Positions 57,801-64,000 of a stretch of 64,000 nt of DNA are shown here, piece after piece (the stretch's first letter is position 1; each line of letters begins with the position of its first letter). Origin of the DNA: Angiostrongylus vasorum (taxonomy: Eukaryota; Nematoda; Chromadorea; Rhabditida; Metastrongylidae); the NCBI GenBank assembly GCA_018806985.1, contig JADANN010000140.1:248001-312000 (forward strand), in the 5' to 3' direction. Position numbers and translations under genes: made by a program. A model generated the notes under the pieces. The model worked only from the letters and a program-made list of their open reading frames with translations. It made no database searches and was not told the origin of the DNA.

Positions 57801-59440
57801 TGATAGAACAGGAATTTACTCTTTGTATTGATCAACACTCGCAACGACTGACATGTGTCGCAGTGATTTTGCGGGAGTGACTGGTAAGATACCTGTAGGT
57901 CTCACTCTTTTTCCGATGGTTTATTTTGACACGCAGAACTATTTTGTTAAACTTTTTCCCCTATGACTTGAAAGCTTATAGAACAGCTATTACATTGGGC
58001 GTGGGTAGGGAAAGGCTATATTCTTCACTTAGAAAATACAAAAAACCGTTTTCCGAACGAGTTCGCTAACTAGAAATTTGGGTGCTATTCGACTAATATT
58101 TAGTTCTAATGGCTATAGTGAACGATAGTTATTGCGTGGAGTGTGCGGGTATAAAAGCACTGAAATAGAGACCCATAAAAGTTGTAGAGCATTTCCATGT
58201 GCTGACAGCAATGTTTGTGTGGTGGACCATAGTAACATATGGTAAGTGGCACCATAAATATCATTCACGATAAACCATAGTCTTCTCTAGAATCCATACA
58301 TGTTTGCAATCCAATTACTCCTTTATTTGTCAAGAAATTGTTGTTTATTTTCACAAAATGAAGTCCGCAAAGACTCGAAATTATGCGTCATCCAGTCCGC
58401 AAGAAACCCTAGGTTAGGCGCCGTCGCGAAAGTGTGGATGAGGTTTCAATGTGATGCCACAGCTTGATAGGGCTAGTGAATTTCATTTGCTCCAGAACTG
58501 TTATTTCTGTTCGCAAAATCGACTTTCTATTAACTTCGGCATTGGATTATAAATCTATCGTTCTTTTTTACAGCAATCTCGAGGTTGTTATTCAGCACAC
58601 GTTTACTTCCTCACGTATATGACACATGCAACACAACGGTAGAAAACGTTTCAGCAGTATTTCCCTTTTTTCATAGTCCGGAAGGGGTACACTGATATGT
58701 AATTTACTAGTTCAAACGCTTCAACCTTCCTCCTTCCCCTGCTTTCCAAAAAAACTGTGGGTTTTTCGAGAAGCCAATGATCGTATAATTATTGTTCAGA
58801 CTCTCATCTTTCTGTTTGTGCTGTTGAAGCGTTTGACCTAGTAAATTACATATCAGTGTACCCTTCCAGGCACTGAAGAAGGCGATTCTGCCGAAACGTC
58901 AGCTACCTTTGCGTTGTATGAGCTATTTCTGTAGGGAAGTAAACGTTTGCTGAATAACAACCTGAAAAATTGCTGTTAAAAAAGAGAACGACTGTTATTT
59001 CTGCCCTACATTCTTCCTGACTTTATAATTTCAGGAATTTCCGCCAGCTCTCGAAGAAGCGCTGGTTGAGTATGAGAAATCATTTATGGATCATAAGGAG
59101 TCGCGACGTCTACAATGGATGAGGGGTGTTGGGTAAGCCAGCGTACTTTTTATGATGATTAATGTTGATATGACATAAGAGTTACATTGCTTTGAATTTT
59201 TAAGCTTATTTTTTGAAAGATGTTAGTTTGTGTTGGTTGCGTACACCTTCCTAACAGATATGATTTCAGGTGCGTAGAAGTTTCATTAAGGTTAGGAGAT
59301 GTCGAGGTCAATAAAGTAGTACCAAATCCCATCGCTGCTGTTCTATATCTCTACCTGGAAAAAGGTTTGTAGTACTATCGTACCTTCTAATGATATATGA
59401 ACGAATCTGCCTATATATAGATACACCGTGATAATGGTAT

Positions 59441-59508
<68 letters not shown>

Positions 59509-61184
59509 AATAGGAAGTGTGGTAACCTATAGTGAGGAAGATGTTTTGTGACTTTATACTAAGTGCAATATAATGTGCGGCGGGTGTACCGCATTAGTTA
59601 GAGGCGCCTTTCAATAAACATGAGATCTATCCCGTACCTCAGGCTAACCAAGCCCTCCAGCCCTCCGGGCTAGGCAATATCTGGGAGTATGGCATCATTG
59701 GCTCGATACATCGGCATGCTATCGCCAATAGCCAGATATTGTAAAGGCCAGATATGCATTCAATCACCAACGATGCTTAATGAAGTCGAATGCATAGCGC
59801 ATCCCTCAGGGATTGATCAACGCCGAGAGCTTTTTTTTAAGTGGATGGAATGATGTAGTTAGAAAGGATGTATTGTTAACTATATAGCATTGATGATACA
59901 ATGAATAATTTTTAGCAACTGCCTGTTATTTTTCACGGCAGGTTATTATGTGTAGTACAACCAAAATGGTGATGAGATATTTGCAAAACTTGGACCTCAG
60001 GCCAGGTCGAACCGCGATTACCGTTTCCGGGGTTCAGTGCTAGCGGCTACACCTACCGAGGTCCTTGCTTGCTTTGTAGGCATGAAGTAAAAGTTAAGAA
60101 CGTTGCAGTTTTGACTACAGCTTCAGCTCAACTGGGTTTATTGCCAATTTGTACACCCCAAATCATTCCCGTTCACGGGTGATTGCTGACAGCACCGTTA
60201 GACTAAGAAACTGGTGAGAGAAAGGCAAAGAAAGGGCCTCCATTGGTGTGGTGAATAGCACGTGAGACCTTTGGAAAGAATAATCGCGGGTTCAATGCTC
60301 AGAAAGGGTCTTGAGTTTTGTTGCTATCTCAAAAAACTTGCGGTTGTACTTCACATAGTGCCCTGCTACTAAATAATCTACTAGAACTTATGTAAACATG
60401 TCAAACTCTGGAACTCTGCCTCGCGTGTACTACGACATGCCCGTGACAAGCTAAAAAGTCTTTCATAGAAGTATCTCAAAGGCCAGTTGTTCTTCGGATT
60501 TACACAGTCGGAAGCATGCTTAGTAAAAGTTTACTAAAGTAAATATTACCAAAGGAGAATTTTATTTCTAATAACTTAGATCATGGCTGACGGCTTTCAG
60601 TTCTAATGACTTAAATCATGGAAGGCTGGCTGAGAAAGGCAGAACGAGTGCCTCATTGGTGCCATGCGTATAACGTGGACCTCCGAAAGGAGTAATCGCG
60701 GCTCGATCTGGCCTAGAGTCCACGTTTTGCAGATATCTCAGCTTCTTTGTGATTGATGATACATTTTGACGACTTTTATCTTGGTTTTATCTTCAGAAAG
60801 CTGGACTATAGCTGAGGTAGCTGAACGGCTCTCTATTTCAAAGGGAGTTGCTCGTCGTCGATTAGAGTGGTGGAAATCTCAGGGTCTTCTGATACATGTG
60901 TGTAAATTCTTCTTTCCAATTAGATTTTCTCAAACTTTCTCAAATAGGTAGTGGAAATACCTAAAGTACATTCGAACGAGTCATGTTCTATTTTTTGTAC
61001 CACACAGAGTCTTCCAACCGGTGCAACTGCTGAGGAGTGGTCGTTGGTGACAAATCCAACCTTGCTGGCGACATCACGTGGTGCTGTCGATGATGAATCA
61101 GACGAAGATGAGGGAGCAATAGAGGAGACAACCGATGCACTAGATGCTTTGGAACAATATTGGTGTTATACAAAGAATTTTATT
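48818..61184 (+). CDS. apc-2: Anaphase-promoting complex subunit 2 (cullin subunit), 3' end outside window
   Basis: Scaffold of the APC/C ubiquitin ligase that binds the RING subunit APC11 and drives anaphase and mitotic exit. Exons: 48818-48950 (possible start ATG 48849), 49089-49242 or -49246, 49709/49734-49820/49878 (unresolved), 50246-50485, 51184-51331, 51442-51559, 51637-51712, 52345-52470, 52540-52740, 57326-57457, 57550-57618, 59035-59132, 59270-59364, 60797-60897, 60948-61184. All joins from 50246 onward are in phase. Diagnostic pieces: LLHIGAVDTPAILNGYSL, RPDTVRQII, QWVPDPIDV, the cullin core VSVYGSKEMFVKEYRQLLAE, DLLKLRFNEGELQQCEVMLK, ISSHFWPKI, WMRGVGCVEVSLRLG, the winged helix SWTIAEVAERLSIS, and the acidic DDESDEDE before EQYWCYTKNFI. 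All match the order in animal APC2. The final APC11-adjacent winged-helix exon should follow but is not seen before 64,000; a LINE occupies that intron. The 4.6-kb intron 52741-57325 holds a Penelope element. Confidence 0.93.
49355..49632 (+). repeat. SINE-1 copy in apc-2 intron
   Basis: Forward copy: TGGAAATGTAGCGCATTGGT, GAGGTCGATCCCC, full body, GAGCTTTATTC tail. Confidence 0.85.
49935..50095 (-). repeat. SINE-2 copy (single unit)
   Basis: Reverse: GTGATGCTGAGATATGTGCA, GGGATCAAACACGC (B-box complement), GTTCGCCATCACACCATGCG (A-box complement). Lies in an apc-2 intron. Confidence 0.75.
50525..50625 (-). repeat. SINE-1 fragment
   Basis: Only the tail half in reverse: AAAGCTCGCTGTTGATAAAT, GTGGTTGAATGCATGTTTGG. 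Confidence 0.6.
50820..51098 (+). repeat. SINE-1 copy in apc-2 intron
   Basis: Well preserved: AGGGGCGCGTGTAGCGCAGT, GAGATCGATCCC, complete body and tail. It ends about 85 bp before the next exon. Confidence 0.9.
51099..51180. repeat. TA-rich palindromic microsatellite
   Basis: Self-complementary ATATCTACATATGTAGATAT core within ACATAT/ATATGT repeats, immediately before an apc-2 splice acceptor. Confidence 0.8.
51785..52195. repeat. Imperfect tandem duplication in apc-2 intron
   Basis: Two units of about 170-230 bp (about 51790-51970 and 52020-52195). Each contains GACGCACTCTTTCTGA, a CACTTGGTGCTACG-like block, GTAGATCTTAGTGAAGACC or GCAGATCTTCGTGAAGACC, and GGTCGAGRCATCTGACAC. Confidence 0.7.
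52855..53215 (-). repeat. Family D repeat
   Basis: Reverse copy in the large apc-2 intron: GGAATCCCGGGGTCAGCCTG, GTGGATCCTGGTATTGGTTT, CATCGCAATCCGACACCCAG. Confidence 0.75.
53216..54058. other. Intronic DNA, nothing recognised
   Basis: Lies between the family D copy and the Penelope element inside an apc-2 intron. Confidence 0.4.
54060..56560 (-). mobile_element. Penelope-like element (RT plus GIY-YIG), decayed
   Basis: Minus strand, N to C. Around 55,690-55,900 is SVSDKGGEFVV. 55680-55381 reads LPTCPVLYLLIKTHK and KVRPIISCVDGPTDRITWFF. 55335-55132 reads ESFDVSALYTDV. After a frameshift at about 55,135, 55135-54929 reads MRGLAMGQRLAPSLAIAFMS and YCRYVDDCFVL, with the catalytic YVDD at 55027-55016. 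Near 54,340-54,400 is the GIY-YIG-type LISCKTYGDEYIGETGRPLC and then FRIKEHLFGKRK. The order (fingers, palm with the K-THK/RPI motif, YVDD, C-terminal GIY-YIG) is that of endonuclease-bearing Penelope elements. Several stops and shifts make it inactive. Its DNA spacer sequence matches the remnant at 24.0-24.35 kb. It lies antisense in the largest apc-2 intron. Confidence 0.85.
56600..56695. repeat. A/T-homopolymer-rich near-duplicate tract
   Basis: Two similar blocks of AAAAAGAAAAGAATTTTT type, each partly self-complementary, lie between the Penelope element and its terminal-repeat fragment. Confidence 0.7.
56702..56772 (+). mobile_element. Penelope-type end fragment, family A
   Basis: ACCTCGTGTTTGCTCAACAA and ATGCCGAGGTTAATAAAAAG then TCGG: complement of the family-A end motif. 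It may be the outer end of the element at 54.1-56.6 kb. Confidence 0.6.
56862..57070 (-). repeat. SINE-1 copy, tail missing
   Basis: Reverse: GGTGGCGGAGGCCTACCGAT, CAATTTGCCGAACCCCGAGG, GGGATCGATACC, CACTGTGCCACACGCGCC. Confidence 0.8.
58040..58505 (+). repeat. Dispersed repeat family E
   Basis: Second copy of the 33.0-kb repeat: AACCGTTTTCCGAACGAG, GTGCTGACAGCAATGTTTG, GGACCATAGTAACATATGG, CATGTTTGCAATCC. Lies in an apc-2 intron. Confidence 0.6.
58641..58685 (-). ncRNA. Degenerate hammerhead-like module
   Basis: Left-arm partner of the module at 58.87 kb. TAGAAAACGTTTCAGCAGTA retains only the GAAACGT part; the core and helix II are mutated. Confidence 0.35.
58869..58904 (+). ncRNA. Hammerhead-like ribozyme module (intact core)
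   Basis: GGCA (58869-58872), CTGAAGA (58873-58879; exact CUGANGA with N7=A), A, GGC-GATTCT-GCC helix II, GAAA, CGTC and AGCT. All invariant core bases are present. The only defect is in stem I, where GGCA meets AGCT (A-A at the core-proximal pair). It has the most complete core sequence of the copies. Confidence 0.6.
59440..59506. repeat. TA-rich microsatellite
   Basis: (TA)n with scattered TG steps in an apc-2 intron. Confidence 0.9.
59575..59838 (+). repeat. SINE-1 copy
   Basis: Forward copy with a small deletion in the body. GTGCGGCGGGTGTACCGCAT head and GATTGATCAACGCCGAGAGC tail. Confidence 0.8.
59917..60380. repeat. SINE-2 head-to-head inverted pair, most complete
   Basis: Outer ends are mirror images: TTTTTCACGGCAGGTTATTA at the left and CACATAGTGCCCTGCTACTA at the right. 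The left unit is reversed (GAGATATTTGCAAAACTTGG, then AGGTCGAACCGCG as B-box complement). The right unit is forward (GGTGTGGTGAATAGCACGTG, GCGGGTTCAATGCTC). It defines the full dimeric structure of the family at about 460 bp. Lies in an apc-2 intron. Confidence 0.75.
60381..60619. other. Intronic DNA, nothing recognised
   Basis: No repeat or exon assigned. Confidence 0.4.
60620..60775 (+). repeat. SINE-2 copy (single unit)
   Basis: GGCTGAGAAAGGCAGAACGA, GGTGCCATGCGTATAACGTG, TCGCGGCTCGATCTGGCC, GTTTTGCAGATATCTCAGCT. Ends about 20 bp before an apc-2 exon. Confidence 0.75.
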
Positions 61185-61257
61185 GTGAGTTTCATCATTT
61201 GCAACCCAACACTTAGCATTTCAACGAAGTCCAATATTATTTCTTATTGATTATTGC

Positions 61258-61545
61258 TCAGCGGTTCGTTGTAACAGCGATCAAGAGTGCCTTGTAATAC
61301 ACACGGAATCGGTCGACGGTTGGATCACGCTCCCCAAGCTTACCAATTTTTCAGTCATCCCGTTTGACGAATTGATACAAGACTTGTATGGACAGATAAA
61401 AACATTGGCTTGATACCTGGACAGGTTATCGAAAGTCACAGTCATGTATGGAATCAACCACTTGTATAATGCTTGATAAACTAAAATGCTTGAGACATTA
61501 CTCTGAGATTGATCAACCCCGAACGCTTTATTCTTTTTATCCTTT
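61258..61545 (+). repeat. SINE-1 copy, diverged
   Basis: Head GCGGTTCGTTGTAACAGCG is eroded; body GATACAAGACTTGTATGGAC and tail GATTGATCAACCCCGAACGC are recognisable. Confidence 0.65.
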
Positions 61546-61744
61546 AATGCTGATGAATTGTGGCTGGTTTTAGTAAAATATGCGCATACCTTTTGTGCTT
61601 ACGAGGATGTATTCATGCATGCGTACATGGCTGTGTTCTCCTTTGTGCGAATTGTATTCTACGAGTCAATTCGGCCAAATGCCTGCAATCAGTTGATAGG
61701 GAAGTATATGGGAGGCGATTAGTAGTCGCCTCTAAAAAATAACC

Positions 61745-64000
61745 TTTCATCTACTCTGGGAGAGCCTGGCAAGCTACCTGTGAGTGTAGCTGGCCCCATG
61801 TTCAGAGTTCAGCAAGCTATACGTGGGTATCAAACGCTGAACACAGTAAGATGAGGCGGGCCTCATTGCGCTGAACCCGAAATAAACGTCGATACTGCAC
61901 CGTTGCTTAGGACGAATGCGGAGAGGCTGCTAAAACCGCGGGGTCATTCTGGGCCACCTAAATCACAAAGGATTAAGATGACGATCTGTATCTCTGATGC
62001 ACGCTCACTTGCGTCTGAGTCCTCGATAGAGGACTTGATTATGAAAGCGAGAAGGATAAGGTGCGATATCATTGGGCTGGCTGAGACGAAAACAGGTCAC
62101 CAACTCAACGCCGTCTATGAAACCGGAGAAGAACTGTTCCTACGAACATGCGACGGTAAAGGAGTTTTCGGCGTGGCCGTTATCCTCAACAGGAATTTGC
62201 CCATGAACATCGATTCATTCGAACAACTACACGAAGCAGACGTTTGCGGTTGAATAGATGTGAATCAAAACAGGGTTTGACAATTTTCGTCGTTTACGCG
62301 CCGACATCAAGCTATGACGTAGATGATATTGAAACGTTCTGTATGGACTTGGAGAGGTTCTACAGAGAAACCATACATTCTTCAAGGTCATCACCGAGGA
62401 TTCTAGCGCTAAGATTGGACCTAGAAGTACGTGTGAAGAACGCCAAGTTAGCGCCCACGGATAGATTGGAGCGAGCAAGGTGAACAGCTGTATGAGTTTA
62501 TCATGACGATCAAAAAGCATCCATGGTAACTCATGGTAACTCGCAATTCCAAAAGCCCTTTTCACTCTCAATGCTGGACGTGGGATTCTCTCAGTGGGGA
62601 GTACCATAACGAAATAGACCACCCCATAGTAAATCGAAGGTTTTGCCTTATCGATGTCGCTATTATACCAAAATCCTACACAGGATCAGACCATCGCCTC
62701 TTTCGTGCAAGATTCAATTTTTTCTCGGAAGGGAGAAAAAGCGGCTTAATTCAAAAGATCGAATACCCAAAACCACCGTAAACTGAGACTTACTCCATTT
62801 TTTAGTCAGCTATTCGGAAGATAACTCTCGATCAGATTGAGGAGGAATACTATCAGCTCATTCAACATCTTCACATAAGCGCTATAAAAGCTGAAAGTTT
62901 GAAAGTCACCAGGAGGCGTCTATCTCCAGAAACACTCGAGCTGATACGGCAGCGTAGAATCGCACGAGCTACAGGGTACCGCTAACTTACATCCGAACGT
63001 TCGAAACATTGCAGACAAGTGGCAAAAGAAGGTCTTACGGAGAGATGACAGTAGTTATGAGCGAAGCTGCGGTGGCTGGGGAAAAAGCATTCGCAAAGCC
63101 CACGAAAAGAGCCAATTACGAAACCAAAACTGTTGCACTCCGACCTCCAGACGAAACAGTACAACCTCCAGAAGGGAACTGAAGAGAATCATTTGCTGTT
63201 ATTGCTTGGATCTCTTCACTAGTTACGTCCTCCTGTCCTCACATGAAATAAAGGAGGCTGGATATATCGTACCACCGGTTCTCCCTTCTGTAATCGGACA
63301 TGTTATTTCGTCGGTGATGCACTGAACAACACCAGGTCTGAACAGGATAAGATGTGAACATCTGAAGAACCTTCCACCAGTGCTCCTAAACACACTGACT
63401 CGTTTGCTCACACGCTGCCTGTCAGAATGCAAGGTTCCTACTTAGTGGAAGACCAGCAAGACCGTGCTATTGTCGAAGAAGAGCGACAACAATATCGGCA
63501 GCTATCGCCCATTCTGCTTACTGTCTGTCGTCTACAAACTTCTCGGTCCAATCATCCCTAAGCAGGATTGGCAGAACACTGGACGAAGGATAGCTATGTG
63601 AGCAAGCAGGGTTTCAAAAAGGACTCAGTACGATGGACCACATCCACACGCAAGGCTCATTGAAGTATCGCGAGAGTACAAAAGACCGCTCTGTCTCACC
63701 TTCATCGATTTACAAAAAGGCCTTTGATTCAGTCAAGATAGAGGCAGTCTTGGGAGCTCTGGATAGTGAAGGAGTCCCTACTCAGTACACATACACCGCT
63801 GGAGTCATCTTAAAGAGGACTGAAAGGACAGTGGACGAAAGGCGGCAATGTGAGCAATCAGGGTTTAGAGAAGGATTTAGTACGATGAACCACATCCACA
63901 CGATAACAAGACTCACGGAAGTATTGCGAGAGTACAAGAGACCGCTCTATGTCATTTTTTATCGCTTTAAATGAAGCTTTCGACTTAGCTGTGATAGAAG
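61745..64000 (+). mobile_element. RTE-type LINE, frameshifted, runs off the window
   Basis: A 5' region (61745-61900) leads into an endonuclease: MTICISDARSLASESSIEDL, DIIGLAETKTGHQL, then after a frameshift at about 62,250 FVVYAPTSSYD and later GSDHRLFRARF (catalytic SDH). The linker reads RRLSPETLELIRQRR. Reverse-transcriptase pieces run from about 63,340, including LLSVVYKL at about 63,517. A thumb of repeated phrases follows: GFQKGLSTMDHIHT (63,609-63,650) and again GFREGFSTMNHIHTI (63,860-63,905), so a block of about 250 bp appears duplicated. Many stops; inactive. Same clade as the 3' end at 40.5 kb. It sits downstream of the last visible apc-2 exon, probably in its final intron. Confidence 0.85.

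Larger units (their letters stand above)
58520..58991. mobile_element. Penelope-type fold-back, family A (short spacer)
   Basis: The end motif TCGACTTTCTATTAACTTCG is followed by inverted arms of about 200 bp (58523-58735 and 58780-58991) with only about 45 bp between them. No coding remnant. Compared with 23.7 kb, this is the same terminal repeat with the internal region deleted. In apc-2 pre-mRNA it could form a long hairpin. Confidence 0.75.

Noticed and set aside
59440..59506. CRISPR- or tandem-array-like regular spacing
   Set aside because: Simple TA repeat in a eukaryotic intron; no direct repeat and spacer organisation anywhere in the window.

Overview
The window is nuclear DNA of a nematode, most likely a strongylid (hookworm or Haemonchus-like) worm. 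Evidence: many short exons with worm-type splice acceptors (TTTTCAG/TTTCAG), a 267-residue glucosamine-6-phosphate deaminase, an APC2 gene spread over 12 kb, and introns and intergenic DNA packed with degenerate retroelements and tRNA-derived repeats. There is no bacterial-type gene organisation. The family assignments come from reading the protein and DNA; no search was run.

Host genes. (1) At 1.67-2.43 kb (+) are the last two exons of a PP-loop (TtcA-like) tRNA-thiolation-type ATPase. (2) At 5.85-8.08 kb (-) are two exons of a small single-pass membrane protein. (3) At 20.53-27.61 kb (+) is an 11-exon, 806-residue basic, probably nuclear protein that I do not recognise. (4) At 36.03-30.19 kb (-) is a complete 7-exon glucosamine-6-phosphate deaminase, with every splice phase consistent and catalytic Asp72/Asp141/His143/Glu148 at the same positions as in E. 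coli NagB. (5) From 48.8 kb to beyond 61.2 kb (+) is the anaphase-promoting complex cullin subunit APC2, lacking only its last exon(s). Weaker exon-like stretches lie at 11.8-12.1, 14.0 and 18.7-19.2 kb.

Mobile DNA makes up most of the rest. SINE-1 is a tRNA-derived family of about 280 bp with over 20 copies. SINE-2 is a second tRNA-like family, often arranged as head-to-head inverted pairs. A 400-bp family (D) appears to share its 3' tip with an RTE-type LINE. RTE LINE remnants lie at 40.5-40.8 kb and 61.7-64.0 kb. A decayed Penelope-like element (reverse transcriptase plus GIY-YIG endonuclease) lies at 54.1-56.6 kb (-). Several Penelope-type terminal repeats (families A, B and C) occur alone or as long inverted pairs.

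The most interesting signal is in those Penelope-type terminal repeats. They carry a small module that matches a minimal hammerhead ribozyme: a 4-bp stem I (GGCU/AGCC), CUGANGA, a short GGC/GCC helix II, GAAA, and a palindromic ACGU at the stem III/cleavage site. It recurs on both strands in diverged copies, and the variable core position N7 is seen as A, C, G and T. In several copies the module also reads as an open acidic peptide.
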